This document shows positions 26,141 to 35,700 of a DNA stretch of 48,229 nucleotides, in pieces. The DNA comes from Candidatus Heimdallarchaeota archaeon (lineage in GTDB: Archaea > Asgardarchaeota > Heimdallarchaeia > Hodarchaeales > Hodarchaeaceae), in NCBI GenBank assembly GCA_019057635.1, contig DXJL01000016.1, positions 1-48,229 of the forward strand. Reading direction: 5' to 3'. The position numbers and the translations under genes were made by a program. Within the stretch, counting starts at the first letter, position 1; each line of letters begins with the position of its first letter. The notes under the pieces were generated by a model. It was given only the letters and a program-made list of their open reading frames with translations. It did not search any database and was not told where the DNA came from.

Positions 26141-26524
26141 ATGCCATTTATCAACGTAACATTTGCAGAGGCAAAGAATTCTTTAACAAACCGAACCTTA
26201 ATCGTCGAAATGTTAAAAGAAAAAAAAATAAATCCAAAAGAAGCCGATCTGTTAGAAAGTATGCATTTATATGCACAAGATCCGGAAAAAACCTCCCTGC
26301 AAAAGGTAAACGATTTGTGCATTCAATATTTTCAAGATGATCCAGAGGATGCATATCAAAAAATAAAACGGTTTGTCACTAGTGATAATAAAAGAGTTGC
26401 TTGGGTAATATTCTCCCGCACATTCCAAGAAATTCCATATGATGATAAAGATCCGTTAGATGACTATACACCTCGTGTTTCCGAAGTGTTGATTATTAGA
26501 TCTACCTTCATTGCAATTAAATAG
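26141..26524 (+). CDS. Hypothetical protein, first gene of the TPR cassette (127 aa)
   Basis: A small charged protein without membrane segments. The N-terminal half is helical and basic (FAEAKNSLTNRTLIVEMLKE, then NPKEADLLESMHLY), and residues 50-80 form another helical stretch (SLQKVNDLCIQYFQD, EDAYQKIKRFV). The end is strand-like (VSEVLIIRSTFIAIK). No motif recognised. TATA-like elements lie at 26027-26039 and just before the ATG. Its stop touches the next gene directly, so it belongs to the same transcript as the SNAP-like and longin-like TPR genes and is probably their partner. Confidence 0.6.
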   Translation: MPFINVTFAEAKNSLTNRTLIVEMLKEKKINPKEADLLESMHLYAQDPEKTSLQKVNDLCIQYFQDDPEDAYQKIKRFVTSDNKRVAWVIFSRTFQEIPYDDKDPLDDYTPRVSEVLIIRSTFIAIK

Positions 26525-26539
26525 GTGGAAGAATCAATA

Positions 26540-28312
26540 ATGACAGAAATTAGTTGTGAAGAATTAGCAACGGAAGCTGAAACCGCAACTAGCCACTCTC
26601 TTGAGATTGCTGCAGGAATCTATGAATCAACAGCTAAATGTTTCGATTCAAAGGGTAATAGAAGAAAAGCAGGCCAATACCTAACTATTGCGGGAGATTT
26701 TTATCTAGAAATTAAGAAAATGGATAAAGCTGCCAGTTGCTATGGAAAAGCGATAGTTCGGCATCTAATGTCTGAAGATATTGAAACTGCGAAAATTCTA
26801 GTCGAAAAGGGAAAGAAATATGGATTTACTACTGCAACCTATCAATTCAAAATGGCATTAAATGCCCTAGAACGAAAAATATCTACAGAAGATGAAGACA
26901 TTCAGGAGGAGGATAAATCTACTCACACTCACATCGAAGAAGATCTTCCAGATATTAAGATATTACCTTTGGAGGAAGAAGATTTATTACCTCTAGATGA
27001 AGATGAATTCGCAAATAATAATGATATTGATTTCAATCGTCAAGATTTTATAATCCCTCAATTAAAGACTGATGATCCCTCAAAAATGGACTCTTTCGCA
27101 GTCTTGGCTGCAGTTTCGAAAACTGTAAGAAGAAAATCAGAAAAGAAAATAAGAAGTGATGCTGTAGTAAAAGATCAAAGGGGAGATACAAGATTTTTGT
27201 CATCAAAATCATCAATTTCTTCTAAAAAAAGTTCCTTTAGAGCCAAAGGGACCGACAAGGATATGTATTCAAACTCAAAAGTTAAAGCTACTGAACTTTT
27301 ACAAGATGAAGAACCTTCTGCTGAACATATGATCGGTACTGATACTTTGGACATCGTATACGCAGCTAAAACGGAAATTACAAATGAATACGAAGAAGAC
27401 CTCGTGGATATTGAAATAGTAGATCGAATTCCATATAGGTGGGAAGTAGTCGATTTCCAGACAGATTTTGAATTAAATGACAGAAAAAAAACAAAGGAAG
27501 GAACTGTCTTCACTTGGAAAGCTGAAAAACTGATCCCGGGAAATACAGGCACCATTGAGTATGTATTACGGAAACGAGTAGAAAGATCGATCATTCTCCG
27601 AAAAGAACGTCAAGTTGTAGTATTAAATTTATACCATTCCTTGCATCAGAATTTAGAAGCTCAGTTGAACTTTGTTAATACAACAGGAGGAGTCGTCCAA
27701 GAAATACTGATCGAAGACGTTATCCCCCCAGAATTAGTTGTGAATCAAGCGTATTCTCCTCAAAAAATTCGTCCTGTTAGGATTCCAACACATGATTCAA
27801 CTTTATTTAGATGGATATTTAGTAATCTACCCCCAGGTGATACATTTTCCTCAAATTATGTTTTTAAGGAGAAACCGTTAACTCGCCACTACATAACTGA
27901 AGTTGAAACAGATTCTGGAAAACTCACCTGTAATAAAATTTCACAGCCACTTATAGATTCATTTGATTGTGAGTACATTTGGATGTATACAATTGAAAAT
28001 ATGTCGACCAATGAAATTATGTTAATTGATCGAATACCACTTGATTATAGTATATCTTTTGTTGATCCAATACATCTTCGGCCAACAATAGTTCGAGAAA
28101 AATCAAATTCTCTCTTAACCTGGAATTTGGAGAGAAAAGAAAAAATTTACATAATTATTCGAATGTCTGGCCAAGAATCATTTACACCCCTATCACCTAC
28201 GATTGAGATAAAGAATATCAAGGAAATCCAAATGCTAGAAACTAGTTCAGAATCTGAAAAGGCATTAATTGACATCAGGCATCTTAAACTTAAATTCTTG
28301 GAGATCATCTAA
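26540..28312 (+). CDS. Cytosolic protein: SNAP-like TPR, acidic linker, three DUF11-like beta repeats
   Basis: 590 residues from the ATG at 26540 (AGGTGG upstream; a GTG at 26525 would add five). Residues ~10-125 are TPR helices of the alpha-SNAP style: AAGIYESTAKCFDSKGNRRK, AGQYLTIAGDFYLEIKKMDK, AASCYGKAIVRHL. Residues ~125-250 are acidic then basic low-complexity. Residues ~260-590 hold three similar units, each opening with V(D/E)I.DRIP or I.IEDVIP/MLIDRIP and closing with a W strand plus P.G or equivalent (FTWKAEKLIPGNTG, FRWIFSNLPPGDT, LTWNLERKEK). This is the pattern of DUF11/Ig-like repeats, which are usually extracellular, yet no signal peptide is present. Second gene of the cassette. 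Function unknown. Confidence 0.65.
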   Translation: MTEISCEELATEAETATSHSLEIAAGIYESTAKCFDSKGNRRKAGQYLTIAGDFYLEIKKMDKAASCYGKAIVRHLMSEDIETAKILVEKGKKYGFTTATYQFKMALNALERKISTEDEDIQEEDKSTHTHIEEDLPDIKILPLEEEDLLPLDEDEFANNNDIDFNRQDFIIPQLKTDDPSKMDSFAVLAAVSKTVRRKSEKKIRSDAVVKDQRGDTRFLSSKSSISSKKSSFRAKGTDKDMYSNSKVKATELLQDEEPSAEHMIGTDTLDIVYAAKTEITNEYEEDLVDIEIVDRIPYRWEVVDFQTDFELNDRKKTKEGTVFTWKAEKLIPGNTGTIEYVLRKRVERSIILRKERQVVVLNLYHSLHQNLEAQLNFVNTTGGVVQEILIEDVIPPELVVNQAYSPQKIRPVRIPTHDSTLFRWIFSNLPPGDTFSSNYVFKEKPLTRHYITEVETDSGKLTCNKISQPLIDSFDCEYIWMYTIENMSTNEIMLIDRIPLDYSISFVDPIHLRPTIVREKSNSLLTWNLERKEKIYIIIRMSGQESFTPLSPTIEIKNIKEIQMLETSSESEKALIDIRHLKLKFLEII

Positions 28313-30253
28313 TTGTCCGAAAGCTCACCTCATTTTGATATGCAGCAGTTTAACCATGTGGTATTAGCGGTTCTATGGGACGACATCTCGGGACCATCGA
28401 TAATTTCTCTATATCCATTGGCTTTCGACGACCCTGAATCAATAGCGTTACAAATATATTTAGCTTCAGTAACAGTTTTTGGTCAACATGGCCAATCTCA
28501 GAGGACTGAATTTAGTGTTCCTTTGTTGAGTTTAGGACAAAATATTCTCGCCCGAGTGGCATTTGATGCATGGTTTGATCCTTCAATTCGCGGAGAAGAG
28601 CGACCATTTTTTTTATCTATAATTGGAAAACACGACAGTGCAAATCTTTTAAATACACATCTTGATACACATATTTTTACATATTTAGATATATTAAAGG
28701 AACAAAAAGATGCCTTTAATGCAAGATTCGTATGGCAAAGAATTACAGATTCAATAAACGACCCCCCGTTAAAAGAGCCCAAATTTGATCCTGCCGATAT
28801 AGATTCGGATTACGCTATTCCTCGTGCCCTGAAGGATTTACAAACAGCAAGTGAGGCATGGGATAAACTCAAAGATCGTAATCAACTTTGGACAGCTATG
28901 AAAGTGGCTAATCGGTTAGAAAATATTGACGATAAAGCTGCAGGGGAAGCATTTTTTTTATCTGGGAATATTTTCCAAGCAGCTAACAACTTCCAAGATG
29001 CACAAAATGCTTTCAAACAAGCTACTGATGCTTTCTCTAGAGTCCATGAATTTCAAAAGTCAGGACAGGCTTTCTGTTTAGCAGGAAAAATGGCATATCA
29101 ACTAGGTGATAATGATCATGCAATTGAATTGTTTCAAAGTGGAGCTGTCTGGATAAAAGACCCTAAATCACAAGCTTCAATACAGTATGATATGGCACTT
29201 GTATATCAAGATCTCAATCTCTTTGAAGAAGCGAACGGATGTTTTGAGAAAGCAGTAAAGTTGATTGAAGAAATTGATAATCAGATTGCAGCAAGATATA
29301 CTTCAACGTATGCAAGTAAATTAATGCTCCAAGCGGAAAAGGAGAGACTAGAAAATCCAGCATATGCTCTCGGTTTGACGCGTAAATCTGCTGAACAAAG
29401 AATAAGAGCAGCTGATTTCCTTAAAAAGAGTGATGAAGGACTCGAGGAAGCTGCTACATCTTTAATGCTAGCTGCTAAGGTATATTTTTCCTTGGAAAAT
29501 GAAAACAAAGGAATAACTCTTGTAACACATGCTTCCTCATTATTTAAACGCATGGACAATTTCCAATCAGCTCTTAAAACGTTGTATGACGGTGCTCAAT
29601 CAGTAAAAAATATAGAATCAAAATTATCATTATTAAACAATGCCACGTCCATAATTCCTGAAGATCCAGCTGATGAACTTCTGCAACGATTATTAGGACT
29701 GATAACTTATGATATTGGACGGATTGAAATGGAAAAAAATCATTATTTGGTGTCCAGAGATTATCTATCCCGATCAAAAAAACTGCTTACTACGGCCAAA
29801 GCTCCTGCAGTTGAACTAATTCCCGTGTTACTTCTTTTTGCAAACAATTCCTTTAATATAGAAAATTTTGAAGAAGCTGCAAACAATTTTTACCACGCAT
29901 TTGAAATTTTATCAGGTATGGAGGAGACAGAATCTTTCCTAAAACAAAAAAATCGGTCTTTGACAAACGCACTGATTAGTTGGAGACGGAGTAGTACAAT
30001 ATATCATAATGCAGCCTTAGTATCTCTGATGAACCAAAAAGAAAGGGAAACTGTAGAATATTTCACCCGTTCAGTTGCATTATTGATAGAATGGGCTGAA
30101 AATAACACACATGACTCCCAGGACGAAATTCAAAAAGTTCTAAGTAATCGAATTCGCAAATTGCAATTGAAGAATGATTTATTTATTTTAGCTGAATCAA
30201 AATATCAAATTGAGGCATTAATTTCAGATTTAAAAGCATTAATCATCTCATAG
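28313..30253 (+). CDS. Longin-like domain plus SNAP-like TPR protein
   Basis: 646 residues starting at TTG 28313, directly after the previous stop, with GGAG nine bases upstream. Residues ~10-150 look like a longin/roadblock-type domain: strand VVLAVLWDDISGPSIISLYP, helix SIALQIYLASVTVFG, a beta sheet with EFSVPLLSL and FFLSIIGKHD, and C-terminal helices LDILKEQKDAF. Residues ~165-640 are TPR units of the alpha-SNAP type (FLSGNIFQAANNFQDAQNAF, SGQAFCLAGKMAYQLGDND, ASIQYDMALVYQDLNLFEEA). Longin domains in eukaryotes occur in SNAREs, DENN proteins and adaptor subunits; SNAP TPRs handle SNARE recycling. No catalytic motif. The longin reading is a fold-level inference. Confidence 0.65.
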   Translation: MSESSPHFDMQQFNHVVLAVLWDDISGPSIISLYPLAFDDPESIALQIYLASVTVFGQHGQSQRTEFSVPLLSLGQNILARVAFDAWFDPSIRGEERPFFLSIIGKHDSANLLNTHLDTHIFTYLDILKEQKDAFNARFVWQRITDSINDPPLKEPKFDPADIDSDYAIPRALKDLQTASEAWDKLKDRNQLWTAMKVANRLENIDDKAAGEAFFLSGNIFQAANNFQDAQNAFKQATDAFSRVHEFQKSGQAFCLAGKMAYQLGDNDHAIELFQSGAVWIKDPKSQASIQYDMALVYQDLNLFEEANGCFEKAVKLIEEIDNQIAARYTSTYASKLMLQAEKERLENPAYALGLTRKSAEQRIRAADFLKKSDEGLEEAATSLMLAAKVYFSLENENKGITLVTHASSLFKRMDNFQSALKTLYDGAQSVKNIESKLSLLNNATSIIPEDPADELLQRLLGLITYDIGRIEMEKNHYLVSRDYLSRSKKLLTTAKAPAVELIPVLLLFANNSFNIENFEEAANNFYHAFEILSGMEETESFLKQKNRSLTNALISWRRSSTIYHNAALVSLMNQKERETVEYFTRSVALLIEWAENNTHDSQDEIQKVLSNRIRKLQLKNDLFILAESKYQIEALISDLKALIIS

Positions 30254-30287
30254 AGACTTCAAACACAAAAAGAGAAATTCAAGAATA

Positions 30288-32513
30288 TTAATCAACGAAT
30301 TTTATCCTGATTTTTTCCACTAATTTTTCCCGTTCTTGTGTTATTCTAGACTTTTTCAGTGTTAAGCGCTTTATGATTTCCTCATGTTTTTGATCTGATA
30401 CTTCGTCATTAAGAAATTTTTCATCTGCTTTTTCCAAAGAGTCCTCAACTTGAGCTAGATCGTTATCCAATGATAAAAGCTCGGGATGATCAATTGGGAT
30501 ACCCTCCTCATCATATTGGTATTCTATTGATTGAACTTTTTGTTTTACTTCCGCTTCTTGGTCAGTCTGTGGTTCTATAGTAATTGCTTTTGTAAAAACT
30601 TTAGGACCTATTATCTTCTTTGAGGAAGTTGATTTTATATCTTCTTTTCTGCTTTTTCGTTTTGTTTTTACACCCTGATCACTTAGATATTCAGAGTCGC
30701 CAATTAAGAAGCCTTCCTGCTCCCCCTCAGAGTTTGTTAACAGCAAATTCGGCATTTCACCGGAGAAAAGATTTTCCACTTGAGCAGTAAAGAGGTTATC
30801 AAACCTTTCTTGAGCCATCGCAATTTCTTTGCGAGCTTTGTCCAAATCTATTTTTTCTCCATCTTGTATACGTATTCCAAAAACTTTTACAATTTCCCCA
30901 ACAGGAGTTTCCAATACAGACACAAATGGTGTTTGTACAAAGGAGTAATCTGGAGTTTCCAAAACGGTAACCAATCCCCCGAGAATTTTGACATATTCTC
31001 CTACCCCTTTTATCTCTACAACTTGAACTACTCCTCCTAGTATCTGAACAAGCTCAATTCCGAGCTTTTCAAAAACAAAGATTCCTGGTAATCGTACTAA
31101 TGTATAGTCTTTAGTTTCTGTGATGGTATATTTTGATGGAGTTGTATCAAATACCGAAGAGAAAATCCCTTGAGGGCCCTTCCAGTCTTTTAATTGAGAT
31201 ATTGCTTGTTTGACATTAGTGAATAATTCAGAAGTTGAATCAAGTCCTGCAGATATTAACTCATTTTCAGTTAGTTCATTGACATTTTTCGATTGGAGCT
31301 GAAGTTTAATCTGATCCCATTCTTCAGGTGGAACCCAAACCGTTGTTGTGCCATCGACTTCTTTTGTAGAAACCTCTTGTTCTTCTGTTTCTGTCGATAT
31401 CTCAGATTTTCCCATCAAAACAAGAGTTGTTCCTTTTTCTGTAACAGTAGGGACCGCTATTACCCCTTTTTTAGTCGAAATGGACGTCTTACCTTTACTT
31501 ATTATCTTCATGTCATCTGTTGGGATAGTGAAAACTCGTGCAGGTTTCTCAAAGGATGTTTCCTGAATAGCACTTGCGAATTCATTAATTCGACCACCAA
31601 CTTGACTGTTAGGATCAACAATCTTACCTGTAAGCGAATTAAGAATTGAATTTAGTCCATTAGTTCTTTTTCTTTGAGGCACCAATAAGAGTAACACCCC
31701 AATTATCAATAAGAAAAACGCTAAGTATTCAATGACTTCTTTTCTGTTTACTACCCAACCAAGCCATAAGAATACCAGTAGAATAACAGATGAAGAGAGA
31801 AATCCATCACGAATCCTTTCTACTCTATTCTTCAATGCAAAATTTTGACGAAGAAGAGTATTTATTGAAACATTTTGTCTTGGTGAGTTACCTGGTAGAA
31901 TAATCCCGAGGATATTAAATGTGAGAGCAGCAAGAAGTAATAATTCTAATTCGAAATTGAAACTTTCAGGTAAAAAGAGGATAGAAAAACCCTTTAATAT
32001 GAAAATGACTATAGTAGCTATCCAAAAACCACGGAATACTTCACCAACATAATAAAAATAGCCGAATTGTAAGGTTTTTAAATCGAATCTATTCCAAATA
32101 ATTGCTAGTGGAGTGAGAATGCAAGCCATCAAAGATTCAAATTCGTAATACGTTAAATCCGGAAAATTCATATCCCAGAGTTCAAAAGTGACAGAGGCTG
32201 ATGAAACAATGTTAATGATGAGAAATCCGATGAGTATTTTCACCGCCCTATTAAGTGGGGAAGGAATATCTCTCTCATCATTTGAAAAGAATCTAGAAAT
32301 AGGAATTACGAAAAATAAAATGAGAATAAGTCCAAATAATGTTGCTCGTATAGGTGAATCACCAGAAAATATCACAGCTACAATACACCAGAAAATGAGT
32401 GCAAGAGTAAAAATATAATCTAGGGGGGTCTTTGGTCGAAGAAATTCTTCTGTTTGATCAAGTGCAAAGCTCTCTAATGAGCCATATTTCTGTAATTTTT
32501 GGATATTTTCCAT
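30288..32513 (-). CDS. Polytopic membrane protein with cytosolic beta-repeat and coiled-coil tail
   Basis: 741 residues. About eight membrane helices lie in the first 290 residues (e.g. YIFTLALIFWCIVAVIFSG, LIGFLIINIVSSASV, IEYLAFFLLIIGVLLLLVP). Residues ~300-470 are soluble with Ser/Thr-rich parts. Residues ~470-555 contain short repeated beta units with the theme (L/V)V..(L/I)ETP or ILGG(V/L)V.V (LGGVVQVVEIKG, LGGLVTVLETPD, SVLETPVGEIVKVFG). The C-terminus from ~685 is a charged coiled coil (EEIIKRLTLKKSRITQEREK). No transporter or enzyme motif is recognised. Its start has AAGGA eleven bases upstream. It lies tail to tail with the TPR cassette (34 bases), so no shared promoter. Confidence 0.6.
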   Translation of the reverse strand: MENIQKLQKYGSLESFALDQTEEFLRPKTPLDYIFTLALIFWCIVAVIFSGDSPIRATLFGLILILFFVIPISRFFSNDERDIPSPLNRAVKILIGFLIINIVSSASVTFELWDMNFPDLTYYEFESLMACILTPLAIIWNRFDLKTLQFGYFYYVGEVFRGFWIATIVIFILKGFSILFLPESFNFELELLLLAALTFNILGIILPGNSPRQNVSINTLLRQNFALKNRVERIRDGFLSSSVILLVFLWLGWVVNRKEVIEYLAFFLLIIGVLLLLVPQRKRTNGLNSILNSLTGKIVDPNSQVGGRINEFASAIQETSFEKPARVFTIPTDDMKIISKGKTSISTKKGVIAVPTVTEKGTTLVLMGKSEISTETEEQEVSTKEVDGTTTVWVPPEEWDQIKLQLQSKNVNELTENELISAGLDSTSELFTNVKQAISQLKDWKGPQGIFSSVFDTTPSKYTITETKDYTLVRLPGIFVFEKLGIELVQILGGVVQVVEIKGVGEYVKILGGLVTVLETPDYSFVQTPFVSVLETPVGEIVKVFGIRIQDGEKIDLDKARKEIAMAQERFDNLFTAQVENLFSGEMPNLLLTNSEGEQEGFLIGDSEYLSDQGVKTKRKSRKEDIKSTSSKKIIGPKVFTKAITIEPQTDQEAEVKQKVQSIEYQYDEEGIPIDHPELLSLDNDLAQVEDSLEKADEKFLNDEVSDQKHEEIIKRLTLKKSRITQEREKLVEKIRIKFVD

Positions 32514-32778
32514 AAAAAACTCTTTCCTTGGTTCTTTCTAAAATTTCTAATATTCTAAACTTAAACTCATCGAAATCTCTAAATCAGTAGTAGGTTTTTT
32601 GATTTTGTCAAGGAATAAAAACGAAAATAAATACTATTTACTTTCATTTGGATGTGAAACATCTCATAGGATTCACATCAAGGAGTACTCTTACAATAGA
32701 GTTTATATTAATTACACTCTTGGTAAAATTGTGTTTTTGATCCTACATATACAATATTGTAAAAAAGGTTGAATATTT

Positions 32779-35700
32779 TCATTCAGTAACTGGTTGGTCA
32801 TGGCAATAGATACACCCTTCTTCAATGACTTCTGTAGGACTTATGAATGCCCCACACAGGCTACATACGATCTCTTCATCTGTTTGTACATCAACTTGAG
32901 AAAAAGATGATTTGACCTCAATTTTATTACCATTAGTAAACAACTCTTTCTCTTCCAATTCCTCAATTTCATCAGTTGATACTAAAGTTGATTTTTGTTT
33001 ACTAAAATTTACCAAAACAGATTTAGGAGAATTCTGCTCCTTTTCATTATGCAGAATAGTCTTCATTAAATTATTCCCTGGGGAGAGTTTTGTTACAGGC
33101 TTAGTAGGCTTAACAGTTTTTTTCCTACGCTGACTAGGTTGAAATTTAGCTGTTTTTGGAAAATTAAAAATCGTATCAAGAGATTGTGTTCTGATTTTTT
33201 TCTTTTTAGATTTTTTCAACTGTGATCTGGTTGATATATGTACAGGCCGAGGGAGTGGTGTTTTGCCTTCTTCTGAAGAAGATTTGGCTGGTGATTTTCC
33301 TATTTCTTCCGACTTTAAATCAAGGATTTTCTCTTTCTCGGCGATTTCAATTTCTTGGATATCGAGAACATGCTGATTTTCTGTTTTAATTTGTTGATTC
33401 TTCATCGGATATTGTATCATTCGATCAAAAATTCTACCAGGGTCGTAAATATCTTTCAAATACTGTTTCGTATCTATTAATTGTTGGATATCTTCAATTG
33501 AGGTGATTTCATTCAGCATAAAACTTAATGTGCATATTCCATGTTTAATAAAAACAGATTTAACCTTTTTAAAATCAAAATCAAATACCTGAGCAGGGAT
33601 AACGTGGTTTCCCTTTATATTAACCATTTGGATACGGATTCCTGGATCAATGGAATAACCAAGATCCTTTAAAATGTAGGCCGCAGTAACCTGAGGTAAT
33701 TTTGACTTATATTCTTTTAGATCTTTGTTAAGAGCCTTAGGTTTGACATAAAATGATGGATCTATGTTTCCATCCATTACTTCTTTTCTTATTCTATCCG
33801 ATGCCTTAAAGGCGTTTTGATAAATCTGTTCCAATGTAATGGGATGAACTGGATCAAACTGTTCTAGATACGCTTTTATGACTTCTTCCTGAAAGTGTTT
33901 TTGTAACTTTGAAAAATCTGCTCTCTTTGACTCCAACCCTGTAATCTCCTCTTCCTCCCACGTATTATCCTGTGATAGATGATTATAAACTATATATTTC
34001 TTCTTTCCCATGACAAATTGAAAATCATAAGGTCCGTCTTGCTCGAATTGAATTAGACTTTTACTTATCTTTTTGATTGTCGTCCCATCGTTTAACCAGT
34101 AGTTGTCATTTTTAAAACCAGCTTTAGACACCTTTTCATTTAATATTTTATCAATAAGACTCACTCGAAACTCAAGTTTTTCATCTGATTCTGCAGAATT
34201 TATCAATGTAACTGGAAAATCAAGGGGAAATTGTTTAGGAACCCATAACCAAACTCCATCGGTATCTAATTCTGTTACACGGCCAATGTCTTCTAATTGG
34301 TCCGCAGCCCAATGAATTAAATCAGCAGATAACTTTGTAGTAATACCCGCACACGGCGTACTGGCATTTCTTACCCCACCACGCATCCCTAATAAACCAT
34401 AGATGCTATTTAATGGAACTTTCATGCCTAGCTGTGTACTATCATGAAATTTTTGTTGACGAAGCATGTCTGGCGAAACTGACTGATTATTAGCACTTTT
34501 TTGTTTGATAACTTGTTTTAATCGCTGCGCTTCAAATTTATGTCTTACCCGTGTATTGAAAAATTCATCCATAATTCGGGCAACAAAATTGAAAGCTTTC
34601 TGGCACACCCGCGATTGAACAGAAATGAGAACAGATATCTTTTTTGTCCTAACATCAATACTTAGATATGTATTCTTAGGAAGCTGAAATATTTTTGGCT
34701 GATCTTCAAAAATATCAAAGAAATTTCTATCTAAATGGCTTCCAAGTTGAGTTGCTTCTACTGTATGCTCTAACCACTTCGTTATTTCATTATAGGGATC
34801 AATAGAGGTGAAATTTTTACCTAAATATGATTTACTTAACGGAATTTTGACAAATCCCGACTTTTTTCTCAACACATAAGCTTGTGTTTGAGAACCATTG
34901 TAGGAAAATATTTCCTGAACTCGTCCAGTTGTGGCTTGTTCTGGTTCATACTCTTTACACGACGATTCATTTTTAGTGGTACATATTGAGGGATCACATT
35001 TTGATGATCCCTTTACTCTATGTTTGCATGGTCTACGAGCGGTAAGTTTAATTACCCAATCCCCTTCAAAAAAGCAACTATCATCATTTTCTCTATATTC
35101 ACATCCTTGACACTTTGTTAGGGGTACAATACCTGAAGGCTGAAGTTTATATTGACGTATTTGCGAAGGATACATAGAAGTTACATCTACATGTACACCC
35201 CTTAGCTGAACATCACCAGTTGTTTCCAAAAGTTTATCGACTTGCTTCAGCGTATTTTTCACGACTTTTTCAATTCCCTCAACACGAATACTGGAAAGAT
35301 CCTCAAGTATACTGCGCAATATATTATTCTTCTCTACAAAAAGCGATTTAGGTACCCCTCTATCTTGTAAAGCTAAGGAAAAATTCTGAAATAACTGTTC
35401 TAGGTCATCTGAATAGGAAATCGATAATTCACCAAATTTCTCTAACACTCTTCTGTCAAATTGGTTTTTCATTTCCCTCTTCGCGATATCTTTACTGTTC
35501 TTTACAATAATTTGCTGTATAAGCGATTTAATCTCAGTTAATGCTTTTCTATTGGTTTTGTTTTTCCTATAGATGTCACTTCGAAAAATACCTGAACGTC
35601 TCGCCTCAACAAGTCCTCCTGTATATGCAAAGGAATCAATCATAATATTAGGAGAGAAAGACTCAATATGTTTTTGATCAATACGACGCTTTCCAACTAT

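Noticed and set aside
26050..26340. 96-codon frame rich in Lys/Arg overlapping the 26141 gene
   Set aside because: Shadow frame of a gene with better composition and operon fit.
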